A stretch of DNA of 64,000 nucleotides from JAITWN01 sp964437335 (GTDB lineage Bacteria; Pseudomonadota; Gammaproteobacteria; SZUA-140): assembly GCA_964437335.1 (NCBI GenBank), contig CAYTGL010000010.1, positions 14,699-78,698 on the forward strand, given 5' to 3'. A program made the position numbers and the translations under genes. Of this stretch, positions 8,460 through 19,306 are shown in pieces. The notes beneath the pieces were generated by a model. It was not told where the DNA came from, ran no database searches, and worked only from the letters and a program-made list of their open reading frames with translations. The first letter of the stretch is position 1; every line of letters starts with the position of its first letter.

Positions 8460-9338
8460 TCAGTAAAAGGTCTTGCTGCCGTCCGGGCGGCTGTTGAAAC
8501 GCTTGTAACTCCACTGATACTGCGTCGGAATGGTCCGGATGCAGGCCTCGGCGATGGCATTTATCGTGGTCGTGATTTCTTCGATCGATCCATTCGCTAG
8601 ATCGGGGGGCGCCGGTACGAAGTAGACATGAAAGCCGCCGCCGGCCGGCAGTCGTTCGGAGTACGTAAAGAATACCGGCGCCCCGGTCCGCATCACGAGA
8701 CGCCCGATCAGCGTCATCGTATAAGCGGGAATGCCGAAGAAATCCGCAAAAATACCGCCGCCCTGGCCCGGCTCCTGGTCCGGCAGGATGCCGACTGCCT
8801 CGCCGTGATCGAGCGCGCGAAAGAGCGCGCGCACGCCGCCGGCGTTTGCCGGCACCAGACGAGCTCCGACGCGTTCCCGCGCCTGCTGCATGAAGGCATC
8901 AAGCTCCCGCAGCCGCGGCGGCCGGTACAGGCTCGTCATCGTGTACAGCGATGAGCAGAACAGGCCTGACATCTCCCAGTTGCCGAGATGCGGTGTTGCG
9001 ATGATGACGCCCTTGCCGAGTGCGAGCGCGTCATCGACGGCCTGTCTGCCGCTGCAGCCGGCCACCAAGCCCAGCACCCGGGCCTTTGGCCAGTACCACA
9101 TGGGGCCCATTTCAGTCACCGTCCTGCCGGTCTCGATCAGCGAGCACGCGGCGAGGCGCTGTCGCTCATCCGGCGACAGTTCAGGAAGACAGGCGTCGAT
9201 ATTGACGCGCGTGACCTCGCGGGCGCGATTCGGTATCCATAGCATCAAGCGGGCGACCGACGCGCCCAGCCCCTGCGCGGCACGCAGCGGCAGCAGCGCG
9301 CAAAGACGTAAAAAGAGTTTCAGCAGGATCCCGCGCAT
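8460..9338 (-). CDS. LpxL/HtrB-family lipid A lauroyl-type acyltransferase
   Basis: A 292-residue inner-membrane acyltransferase of the lysophospholipid acyltransferase superfamily. It has an N-terminal hydrophobic anchor (residues about 5-30), the HX4(D/E) catalytic motif in ATPHLGNWEMSG, and a later GILPDQEPGQGGG block typical of LpxL/LpxM. The family adds a secondary acyl chain to Kdo2-lipid A, or in some species makes ornithine lipids or other acylated lipids. The start at 9338 (MRGILLKLFLRL) is chosen because it begins just before the membrane anchor; an upstream in-frame start would run into the metH leader. It is divergent from metH. Confidence 0.88.
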   Translation of the reverse strand: MRGILLKLFLRLCALLPLRAAQGLGASVARLMLWIPNRAREVTRVNIDACLPELSPDERQRLAACSLIETGRTVTEMGPMWYWPKARVLGLVAGCSGRQAVDDALALGKGVIIATPHLGNWEMSGLFCSSLYTMTSLYRPPRLRELDAFMQQARERVGARLVPANAGGVRALFRALDHGEAVGILPDQEPGQGGGIFADFFGIPAYTMTLIGRLVMRTGAPVFFTYSERLPAGGGFHVYFVPAPPDLANGSIEEITTTINAIAEACIRTIPTQYQWSYKRFNSRPDGSKTFY

Positions 9339-9541
9339 CGGAAATTTATCGTCGACAATGCTAGAATAGCCCGGATTTGACAAAAGCAGCATTATCACAT
9401 GGTCTTTGTGTGAAATGCACAGCCATGCGTCAGTCGGAGCGACCGGATTCTACCGGGGATCCGCTGCGTGTCTCAGGAATTCCATCGCTCAGGGATTGGA
9501 ACCGGCGGAGCCGGGGCCGCTTGGTTCGGAGTTATACGCTT

Positions 9542-12102
<2,561 letters not shown>

Positions 12103-12106
<4 letters not shown>

Positions 12107-13059
12107 TGAGCCTCTTTCCGGCGATCAAGCCCTACGTCAAGCACAGCCTCGAGGTCGATCCTCCCCATGTGCTCTATCTCGAGGAGTGCGGCACGCCGGA
12201 AGGCATCCCCGCGCTGTTCGTCCATGGCGGGCCGGGCGCCGGTTGCGAACCGTACCATCGCCGCTTTTTCGATCCTGAGCGCTACCGCATCATCCTGTTC
12301 GACCAGCGCGGTTGTGGGCGTTCGACGCCGCACGCCGAGCTGCGCGCCAATGATACCTGGAAGCTGGTCGCCGACATGGAACGCATACGCGAGCACCTCG
12401 GGATCGAACGGTGGCTGCTGTTCGGCGGTTCCTGGGGATCGACGCTTGCGCTCGCCTATGCCGAGACCCACCCCGCGCGTGTGCTCGGTCTGATATTGCG
12501 CGGGATCTTCCTGTGCAGGCCCGAGGAAATCCGGTGGTTTTACCAGCAAGGCGCGAGCCGCCTATTTCCGGATTACTGGGATGAGTATCTGAAGCCGATC
12601 CCGGAGGCCGAGCGTGACGATCTGCTGCACGCCTATCACCGCCGCCTGACCGGCGACGACGAGATCGCGCGCATGGCGGCGGCGAAGGCATGGTCGCGCT
12701 GGGAGGCGAAGACCTCGACGCTGCTGCCGCGCAAGGAGGTCGTCGATCGCTTCTCCGAGCCGTTCACGGCGCTGAGTCTCGCGCGCATCGAGTGCCATTA
12801 CTTCGTCAATGATGCCTTTCTCGAGCCGGACCAGCTGATCCGCGACGCGCACCGCATCGCGGACATCCCGGGGCATATCATCCATGGCCGTTATGATGTC
12901 GTCTGCCCGGTCGAGAATGCCTGGCGATTGCAGCAGGCCTGGCATCGCGCGGATTTCGCCATCATCCCGGACGCGGGTCATTCGGCAACCGAGCGCGGCA
13001 TCGTCGATGCACTGGTGCGGGCGACGGTCGACATGAGCCACCGCCTGACCGCGCGCTGA
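12103..13059 (+). CDS. pip: Prolyl aminopeptidase (proline iminopeptidase)
   Basis: A 318-residue alpha/beta hydrolase of peptidase family S33, releasing N-terminal proline from peptides in the cytosol. Diagnostic motifs are HGGPGAGCEPYHRRFFDP (oxyanion region), DQRGCGRSTPH, the nucleophile elbow GGSWGSTLALAYAE with the catalytic Ser, and the C-terminal His in PDAGHSATE. The acidic residue is probably the Asp in HGRYDVVCPVE. Its length is normal for the monomeric enzyme. The ATG overlaps the metH stop (ATGA), so the two are translationally coupled, and apaH follows after one base. Confidence 0.95.
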
Positions 13060-13060
13060 C

Positions 13061-13897
13061 GTGGCCGTCTACGCGATCGGCGATATCCAGGGCTGTTACG
13101 ACGAGCTGCGCGCGCTGCTCAAACGCCTCGCGTTCAGCACCGATCGCGACCGCCTGTGGTTCGTCGGCGACCTCGTCAATCGCGGGCCGAAATCGCTCGA
13201 AGTCCTGCGTTTCGTCCGCGACCTCGACGGCAATGCGATCACCGTGCTCGGCAACCACGATCTGCACCTGCTCGCGGCTGCGGCGGGCGGGCGCCGGCCG
13301 AATCCCCTTGATACTTTTGATGAGGTACTCACCGTGCCGGATCGTGATGATCTGATCGATTGGTTGCGCCACCGGCCGCTCCTGCATCAGAACGCTGACA
13401 GTACCTGCATCATGGTGCATGCCGGGCTCGCGCCACAGTGGGATATTGCGCGGGCGAAGGCCTGCGCGGCCGAGGTCGAGGCGGCGCTGCGTTCAGACGA
13501 TTACCGGGACTTTCTTGCAGCGATGTACGGCGATCGGCCGGATCTGTGGTCCGATGATCACCAGGGCATTGACCGCCTGCGCTTCAGTTTGAATTGCTTC
13601 ACGCGCCTGCGGCTGTGCGATCGCGACGGGCGCCTGCATCTGCGCGAGAAGGGTGGTCCGTGGGGCAGGAGCGATGGCCTCGTGCCGTGGTTCGACGCGC
13701 CGGGCCGCGCGAGCGCCGGGACCGACATCGTATTCGGTCACTGGTCGATGCTCGGACGCCATCAGGCGCCGGGCGTCTACGCACTCGACAGCGGCTGCGT
13801 GTGGGGCGGCGCGCTGACGGCGCTGCGGCTCGATGGTGAAGGCAGGGAATGGTACGACGTGCCGTGCGCCGGCCATTGCCGGCCTGGAGGTGAGTGA
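13061..13897 (+). CDS. apaH: Diadenosine tetraphosphatase ApaH
   Basis: A 278-residue symmetrical bis(5'-nucleosyl)-tetraphosphatase, which cleaves Ap4A to two ADP and in enterobacteria also removes NpnN caps from RNA. The metallophosphatase motifs are complete: GDIQGC, GDLVNRGPKS, GNHDLH, and histidines in MVHAGL and GHWSMLG. It starts with GTG one base after the pip stop. A GATCAAAGG/CCTTTGATC palindrome starts immediately after its stop codon, and hemF converges from the other side. Length and motifs are those of the E. coli family. Confidence 0.96.
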   Translation: MAVYAIGDIQGCYDELRALLKRLAFSTDRDRLWFVGDLVNRGPKSLEVLRFVRDLDGNAITVLGNHDLHLLAAAAGGRRPNPLDTFDEVLTVPDRDDLIDWLRHRPLLHQNADSTCIMVHAGLAPQWDIARAKACAAEVEAALRSDDYRDFLAAMYGDRPDLWSDDHQGIDRLRFSLNCFTRLRLCDRDGRLHLREKGGPWGRSDGLVPWFDAPGRASAGTDIVFGHWSMLGRHQAPGVYALDSGCVWGGALTALRLDGEGREWYDVPCAGHCRPGGE

Positions 13898-13920
13898 GAT
13901 CAAAGGCGGTCCCTTTGATC
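13898..13920. repeat. Short palindrome between apaH and hemF
   Basis: Nine-base arms GATCAAAGG (13898-13906) and CCTTTGATC (13912-13920) with a 5-base loop, starting at the base after the apaH stop and 7 bases from the hemF stop. It could fold in transcripts from both convergent genes, but no T-run follows on either side. It is one of three related palindromes in the window (see 27003-27029 and 32919-32960). Confidence 0.6.
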
Positions 13921-13927
13921 GACCTGT

Positions 13928-14845
13928 TTATTCCTGCCCCAACCAGTCCCGCGGCCGCAGAAAGTCGCTGTACAGCCGCGCCTCTTCGGTGCCGGGTTCG
14001 GGCCGCCAGTTGTAGCGCCACTTCACCAGCGGCGGCAGCGACATCAGGATCGATTCGGTGCGCCCGCCTGACTGCAGGCCGAACAGCGTGCCGCGGTCGT
14101 AGATCAGGTTGAACTCGACATAACGCCCGCGCCGGTAGAGCTGGAAATCGCGCTCGCGCTCGCGGTACGGCGCGTCCTTGCGGCGCGCGACGATCGGCCG
14201 GTAGGCCGGCAGATAGTGATCGCCGACGCTCTGCATGAACGCGAAGCTCTTCTCGAATCCCCATTCATTCAGGTCGTCGAAGAACAGCCCGCCGATGCCG
14301 CGCGGCTCGTTGCGGTGCTTCAGGAAGAAATACTCGTCGCACCATTGCTTGTAGCGCGGGTAGACATCGACGCCGAACGGCGCGCAGGCCTCGCGCGCGA
14401 CGCGGTGCCAGTGGATCGCATCGTCCTCGAAGCCGTAATACGGTGTCATGTCGAAGCCGCCGCCGAACCACCAGATCGGCTCCGCGCCCGGCTTCGTCGC
14501 GATGAAGAAGCGCACGTTCGCGTGCGAGGTCGGGACGTAGGGATTCTTCGGGTGGATGACCAGTGACACCCCGAGCGCCTCGAACGCGCGCCCGGCAAGC
14601 TCGGGCCGGCTCGCGGTCGCCGCCGCCGGCAACCCCGCGCCCGTCACATGCGAGAAATTGACCCCGGCTTGCTCGAACACCGCCCCGTTCGCCAACACCC
14701 GGCTCTGCCCGCCGCCGCCTTCCGCGCGCTCCCACCGATCCTCGCGAAACCCCCCGCCACCATCCTCGTCCGCCAGTCCTGCAGTAATCCTCTCCTGCAA
14801 CCCGAGTAGATACTCATTGACCGCCTTGATATCCGGTTGACTCAT
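13928..14845 (-). CDS. hemF: Coproporphyrinogen III oxidase, aerobic
   Basis: A 305-residue oxygen-dependent enzyme that converts coproporphyrinogen III to protoporphyrinogen IX in heme synthesis. Family segments seen are GVNFSHVTG, HPKNPYVPTSHANVRFF, the long WWFGGGFDMTPYYGFEDD block and the C-terminal NLIYDRGTLFGLQSGGRTES. The start at 14845 (MSQPDIKAVNEYL) fits the usual N-terminus. Two TATAAT hexamers on the coding strand (14860-14855 and 14893-14888) are candidate -10 boxes, though I see no good -35 for either. The tsaC gene ends 61 bases upstream on the same strand. Confidence 0.97.
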   Translation of the reverse strand: MSQPDIKAVNEYLLGLQERITAGLADEDGGGGFREDRWERAEGGGGQSRVLANGAVFEQAGVNFSHVTGAGLPAAATASRPELAGRAFEALGVSLVIHPKNPYVPTSHANVRFFIATKPGAEPIWWFGGGFDMTPYYGFEDDAIHWHRVAREACAPFGVDVYPRYKQWCDEYFFLKHRNEPRGIGGLFFDDLNEWGFEKSFAFMQSVGDHYLPAYRPIVARRKDAPYRERERDFQLYRRGRYVEFNLIYDRGTLFGLQSGGRTESILMSLPPLVKWRYNWRPEPGTEEARLYSDFLRPRDWLGQE

Positions 14846-14906
14846 GGCTTCGGGATTATACCGGGGTCTGACCACCGCAACCAGTTGATTATAATGCAGG
14901 TCCTCG

Positions 14907-15518
14907 TCACCCCGGACGTACGACCCGCCCGCTCGCTGCATCGCGAATCACGGTCGGATTCCGTGCGCCTCCGGTATCGCCGCGGACAATCAGGTCAATC
15001 TCGTCACCAAACTGAATGCGCACCTGCAGCGCCGAACGCACGGCTGACCGGCCATGCAGGTTCGCGCTGGTCGAGACCAGCGCACCGCCGAAGGCCGCGC
15101 TCAATGCGGCGGGTACCGGGTGGGCAGTGACGCGTGCCGCGATGGTCGTGTGGGCGCCGCGCAGCCATACCGGCGTATCGGGCGCCGCCGGCAGCAGCCA
15201 GGTGTGCGGGCCGGGCCAGGTCTTGCGAATCCGCGCGAGCAGCTTTGGACCGAGTTTGCCGAGATACGGGGCCAGGTGTTCGAAGCGGGCGCCGATCAGG
15301 ATCAGGCCCTTGTCAAGCGGACGTTGCTTGAGTCTGAGCAGGCGCAGCACCGCTTCCGCATTGCGCGGGTCGCAGCCGAGTCCGTAGACAGCTTCAGTCG
15401 GGTAGGCGACGAGGCCGCCGCCGTTCAGGCAACGCGCTGCCTCTCTCAGACGCCAGGCCGATGCCACTAGGGGTGCAGACTGCGAGTCAGGATTTGCCCC
15501 GGATATCGAGGCCTTCAT
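14907..15518 (-). CDS. tsaC: Threonylcarbamoyl-AMP synthase (Sua5/YrdC/YwlC family)
   Basis: A protein of up to 203 residues that makes threonylcarbamoyl-AMP from threonine, bicarbonate and ATP for t6A in tRNA. Motifs: AYPTEAVYGLGCDP at the N-terminus, KQRPLDKGLIL, and the nucleotide-binding VSTSANLHG. No Sua5 C-terminal extension is present, so it is the short TsaC type. ATG 15518 overlaps the end of purE by 32 bases. An internal GTG at 15467, after the purE stop, gives an N-terminus of the length usual for TsaC and may be the real start. Gene order on this strand is purD, purE, tsaC, hemF. Confidence 0.92.
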   Translation of the reverse strand: MKASISGANPDSQSAPLVASAWRLREAARCLNGGGLVAYPTEAVYGLGCDPRNAEAVLRLLRLKQRPLDKGLILIGARFEHLAPYLGKLGPKLLARIRKTWPGPHTWLLPAAPDTPVWLRGAHTTIAARVTAHPVPAALSAAFGGALVSTSANLHGRSAVRSALQVRIQFGDEIDLIVRGDTGGARNPTVIRDAASGRVVRPG

Positions 15519-15993
15519 TCTTCGCTAGGATCGCCTTCGCGTTCGCCTCGCGCTCGTCCTTCAGGCGTTGTGCGAGTGCCGGATCCGACAGCGCGATGAT
15601 CTGCGCCGCGAGATACCCGGCGTTCTTCGCGCCGGCCTTGCCGATCGCGACGCAGGCGACCGGGATGCCGCCCGGCATCTGTACCGTCGACAGCAGAGAG
15701 TCCATGCCGCCGAGCGGGCCGGCGTCGAGCGGCACGCCGATGACCGGCTTGACCGTCGCTGCCGCGACCGCGCCGGCGAGGTGCGCCGCGAGCCCGGCCG
15801 CGGCGATGAACACCGCGCAGCCGCGCCGGTCGGCCTCGCGCACGTAATCATGCGTCGCCTGCGGCGTGCGGTGAGCGGAGCTGACACGGACCTCGACCGG
15901 GATGCCGAGCGTGTCGAGTGTCTCGACGGTCGCGCGCATGACCGGCAGATCACTGTCCGAGCCCATCAGGATGGCGACGAAAGGTTTGCTCAT
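15487..15993 (-). CDS. purE: N5-carboxyaminoimidazole ribonucleotide mutase
   Basis: A 168-residue class I PurE, which isomerises N5-CAIR to CAIR in purine synthesis. The nucleotide-binding start ILMGSDSDLPVM, the catalytic-region SSAHRTP with its His, and the glycine-rich AAAGLAAHLAG and GVPLDAGPLGGMDSLLS are all present. It overlaps purD by 4 bases (15990-15993), so the two are translated together. No purK follows in the window, although class I PurE normally needs PurK; that gene must be elsewhere. Confidence 0.97.
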   Translation of the reverse strand: MSKPFVAILMGSDSDLPVMRATVETLDTLGIPVEVRVSSAHRTPQATHDYVREADRRGCAVFIAAAGLAAHLAGAVAAATVKPVIGVPLDAGPLGGMDSLLSTVQMPGGIPVACVAIGKAGAKNAGYLAAQIIALSDPALAQRLKDEREANAKAILAKNEGLDIRGKS

Positions 15994-17285
15994 GTTGGCT
16001 CCTTCTGTTCGCGCGCGATCGCGCGCCAGCCGATGTCGCGGCGGTAGTGCATATCATTCCAGTGGATCTTCCCGACTTGCGCATAGGCCTTCTGTTGCGC
16101 AGCGGATACCGTGTCGCCGAGCGCGCAGACGCACAGCACCCGGCCGCCGGTGGTGACGACCTGGCCGTCCGCGTCGGCGGTGCCGGCGTGAAACACCCGG
16201 GTATCGCCGGTCTCGCTGCCCGGCAGCCCCTCGATGACTTCGCCTTTCTGATAGGCGCCGGGATAACCGCCGGCAGCAAGCACGACGCCGAGCGCAATGC
16301 GCGAATCCCATTCCGCCGTCACTGACGAAAGCCTGCCATCAAGCGCGGCGAGGCACAGCTCCACAAGATCGGACTTCAGCCGCATCATGATCGGTTGCGT
16401 CTCGGGGTCGCCGAAGCGGCAATTGAACTCGAGCACCTTCGGTGTGCCATCAGCCGCGATCATCAGTCCGGCGTACAGGAAACCGGTATATGGCGTGCCG
16501 TCTGCGGCCATGCCGCGCATCGTCGGCTCGATGACCTCGCGCATGACGCGCTCGTGAATTTCCGGAGTCACGACCGGCGCCGGCGAATAAGCGCCCATGC
16601 CGCCGGTGTTCGGCCCGGTGTCGCCGTCGTCGCGCGCCTTGTGGTCTTGCGAGGTCGCCATCGGCAGCGCAAAGGCGCCGTCCGCGATGACGATGAAGCT
16701 CGCCTCCTCGCCTTCGAGAAACTCCTCGATGACGACGCGATGACCGGCGTCGCCGAACACATTATCTTCGAGCATGTCCTCGACCGCGGTGATCGCCTCG
16801 TCCTCGCTGCGCGCGATGATGACGCCCTTGCCGGCGGCGAGACCGTCGGCCTTGACGACGAGCGGGGCGCCTTTCGCGCGGATCCATTCGACCGCGGCGT
16901 CGGTGTCGGTAAAGACACCATAGGCCGCCGTCGGGATGTGATGCCGCGCGAGAAAATCCTTCGCATAGGCCTTGGAGCCCTCGAGTTGCGCAGCGGCCTG
17001 CTTCGGTCCGAAACAGCGCAGGCCGGCGTCTTCGAACGCATCGACGATACCGGCGACCAGCGGCGCCTCGGGTCCGATGATCGTCAGTCCGATCTCGTTG
17101 TCACGGGCGAAGTCGAGCAACTCGCCGATCCGGCTTGGATCGATCGCCACATTCTCGACACCCGGTTCGCGCGCGGTGCCGGCATTTCCGGGCGCAACGT
17201 AGACCCGATCGGACAGCGGCGAAAGGGCCGCCTTCCAGGCCAGCGCGTGCTCGCGGCCCCCGCCGCCTACGATCAATATATTCAT
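15990..17285 (-). CDS. purD: Phosphoribosylamine-glycine ligase
   Basis: A 431-residue ATP-grasp enzyme (GAR synthetase) joining glycine to phosphoribosylamine. The N-terminal fold begins MNILIVGGGGREHALAWK. ATP-grasp features include VKADGLAAGKGV and EEFLEGEEASF, and metal ligands lie in VLEFNCRFGDPETQ. Its length is normal (about 430). It is the first gene of a purD-purE-tsaC-hemF run. In many gammaproteobacteria purD directly follows purH; here purH lies 4.2 kb away with two opposite-strand genes between them. Confidence 0.97.
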   Translation of the reverse strand: MNILIVGGGGREHALAWKAALSPLSDRVYVAPGNAGTAREPGVENVAIDPSRIGELLDFARDNEIGLTIIGPEAPLVAGIVDAFEDAGLRCFGPKQAAAQLEGSKAYAKDFLARHHIPTAAYGVFTDTDAAVEWIRAKGAPLVVKADGLAAGKGVIIARSEDEAITAVEDMLEDNVFGDAGHRVVIEEFLEGEEASFIVIADGAFALPMATSQDHKARDDGDTGPNTGGMGAYSPAPVVTPEIHERVMREVIEPTMRGMAADGTPYTGFLYAGLMIAADGTPKVLEFNCRFGDPETQPIMMRLKSDLVELCLAALDGRLSSVTAEWDSRIALGVVLAAGGYPGAYQKGEVIEGLPGSETGDTRVFHAGTADADGQVVTTGGRVLCVCALGDTVSAAQQKAYAQVGKIHWNDMHYRRDIGWRAIAREQKEPT

Positions 17286-17394
17286 CAGAGGGTCAAGCGC
17301 TTTTCGATTCGAATTCTTGTGTTCTCAAGGGTTGTCAAGCATACCGTATTCCAGCCGCCGTGGTCATCTCCGGGAGGCCGTCCGGTCGTCAAAA

Positions 17395-17403
17395 TGTTAT
17401 AAT
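17395..17403 (+). promoter_or_regulatory. Extended -10 promoter for the propeller-protein operon
   Basis: TGTTATAAT matches the extended -10 consensus (TGnTATAAT) exactly. No convincing -35 lies upstream, which extended -10 promoters can tolerate. Transcription would start near 17410, giving a short leader before ATG 17447 or 17480. It reads away from purD. Confidence 0.5.
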
Positions 17404-17446
17404 CGGGGCTCCTGCCGGCTGCCCTGTTCTCCCTGGTTCGCCTGCT

Positions 17447-19306
17447 ATGTCGGATACCGTTGCTGTCACGGTGCTTGCTATGAAACCTACCTTCTCGATC
17501 CCGACCGCAGCCGAGCGAAGAGCCGGTCGCGGGCAACGACTGCCGGCGGCGGTGTTTCTGTGGCTGGTTTTCACACCAGGCGCGGCTGTGGCAGTGTGCG
17601 ACACCCTGCCACAGCCGGACGGCCCCGTGCTTGCGCTGACGACCGATTCTGCGGGACAGGTCTTGTATGTCGCCGGCGACTTCACGCAGCTCGGTGCGCA
17701 CGCGCGCAATCACCTCGCCGCGGTTGATCTCGAGAGCTGCGAGGTCAGCGGATGGAATCCGAATCCGAATGGACCGGTACGCGCATTCTGGCTGTCCGAA
17801 GACGGTAGCACGCTGTATGTCGGCGGTGATTTCACGAGCATCGGCGGGCAGTTTCGCGGGCGGCTCGCCGGGATCGAGTCGGCGACAGGACTGCCGATCC
17901 AATGGACGCCGAGCGCCAACGACAGCGTGCACGCGCTGATTCCGTCGCGGTTCAATTCCTCGTTCTACGTCGGCGGGGCATTCACGATCGTCAACGGGGT
18001 CGCGGCGCGGCACGGCTTTGTCGAGCTGACCCGGCTGAACGGCTTCATTACGAGTCCCCGCTTCGACTTCGGCGTGGGGAAATCCGTCCGCGTGCTGGCG
18101 CGCGGACGGGACCGGCTCTACCTCGCCGGCGATTTCGCGTCGGTCACTGTCTTTCCTCCGGACTCTGGTGTCGCGGAAAGCAAGGACCGCCAGCGCATCG
18201 CCGCGCTCGAGATCGAGGACCATGTGCTCAGCGACTGGAACCCGCAGCCGGACGGCAGCGTGCTGCGGGCCTTGCGCATCGCGGCGGATGATCGCGTGCT
18301 GTATGCCGGCGGTGACTTCAGCGCCGTCGGCGATGCCGCGCGGACCGGCATCGTTGCGCTGGATCCGGTGTCCGGAGAGACCCTGGTCTGGGATCCGCAA
18401 CTGAACGGTGAGGCGCGTGCGATCCTGCCGTCATTCGACCGCTCGATGCTCTATCTCGGCGGTGATTTCACGACGGTCGGTGCCATCAACCGCGATTATC
18501 TCTCGCTGGTTCGCGCGGCTGATGCGAGCGTCGTCGACCTGGACTTCGGCGCAATCGGTGGTACGGTTTGCGCGCTGCATCGTAGCGAAGACACCGCTGG
18601 CGGTGTCTTCCGCGTGTACGCCGGCGGCGGGCACTGTGACGAAGCGGACACAGGCCCGGCCGGGTGGCTGGCCTCATTCGCGGCGATCCCCCCCGAACAG
18701 CAGGCCCCGCTGACAACGGCGGTCCCGCCGGGCGGTCTGTTCAACAGCACCACGATCGGGCCGATCGCGCTCGCCTGCGATGACTTCGGCGGCTCGGGTT
18801 GCGCGATCACCTACTACACGACCAACGGCGATGAGCCGGACGAGGAATCCCAGGTCTACAGCTCGCTGATCAATCTGACGAGCAGCCTCGTTCTGAAGTT
18901 CTTCTCGATCGACCAGGTCGGCAACGTCGAGCCGGTCAGGACCGAAGTCTATGAGGTCGAGACCACGCCGCCGGCGACGATCGCGACGCCCGGTTCACGG
19001 GTATTCGAGGAGCGGCAACTTGCCGTGACCCTGAGTTGCACCGATTCCGAGTCCGGCTGCGACGCGACTTACTACACCATCGATGGCACGCAACCGACCA
19101 TCGCTTCGAATCTCTATACCGGTCCGGTCGTGCTGACCGGGACGACGGTGCTGCAGTTCTTCTCGGCCGATGTCGCCGGTAACCGCGAGGGAATTCAGCG
19201 GCAGGAGTACGTGAGGAATCACGGCGAGGCGGGGTCGCTGTCCCTCATTGAGGCCGCGCTCGCGCTCGCCGGGTTAGGATGGTGGCGCAGGCGGGGGAAG
19301 GCATGA
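17447..19306 (+). CDS. Secreted beta-propeller protein with CHB_HEX_C domains and C-terminal sorting-type tail
   Basis: About 619 residues. After a signal peptide (hydrophobic core AAVFLWLVFTPGAAVAV) come about six blade-like repeats of roughly 50 residues built on the pattern LYVGGDFTxxGG...LAA(I/V)D...W(N/D)P...NGxVRAL, as in DUF5122-type propellers. Two domains resembling the chitobiase/beta-hexosaminidase C-terminal type follow (YYTTNGDEPDEESQVYSSLI and YYTIDGTQPTIASNLYTGPV), each with a Cys pair (CDDFGGSGC, CTDSESGC) that may form a disulfide. The last 25 residues are a Gly/Ser-rich turn, a hydrophobic helix and WWRRRGKA, the layout of GlyGly-CTERM and related sorting tails. ATG 17480 is an alternative start. 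Likely surface-exposed; binding partner unknown. The stop overlaps the start of its paralogue. Confidence 0.75.
   Translation: MSDTVAVTVLAMKPTFSIPTAAERRAGRGQRLPAAVFLWLVFTPGAAVAVCDTLPQPDGPVLALTTDSAGQVLYVAGDFTQLGAHARNHLAAVDLESCEVSGWNPNPNGPVRAFWLSEDGSTLYVGGDFTSIGGQFRGRLAGIESATGLPIQWTPSANDSVHALIPSRFNSSFYVGGAFTIVNGVAARHGFVELTRLNGFITSPRFDFGVGKSVRVLARGRDRLYLAGDFASVTVFPPDSGVAESKDRQRIAALEIEDHVLSDWNPQPDGSVLRALRIAADDRVLYAGGDFSAVGDAARTGIVALDPVSGETLVWDPQLNGEARAILPSFDRSMLYLGGDFTTVGAINRDYLSLVRAADASVVDLDFGAIGGTVCALHRSEDTAGGVFRVYAGGGHCDEADTGPAGWLASFAAIPPEQQAPLTTAVPPGGLFNSTTIGPIALACDDFGGSGCAITYYTTNGDEPDEESQVYSSLINLTSSLVLKFFSIDQVGNVEPVRTEVYEVETTPPATIATPGSRVFEERQLAVTLSCTDSESGCDATYYTIDGTQPTIASNLYTGPVVLTGTTVLQFFSADVAGNREGIQRQEYVRNHGEAGSLSLIEAALALAGLGWWRRRGKA

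Noticed and set aside
9339..9541. Possible SAM, SAH or cobalamin riboswitch before metH
   Set aside because: I looked for the conserved cores (SAH GC-rich core, B12 box) and found none; only scattered GC-rich pairings.
16395..17402. 335-codon plus-strand frame opposite purD
   Set aside because: Covers conserved purD sequence on the other strand and has no recognisable fold.
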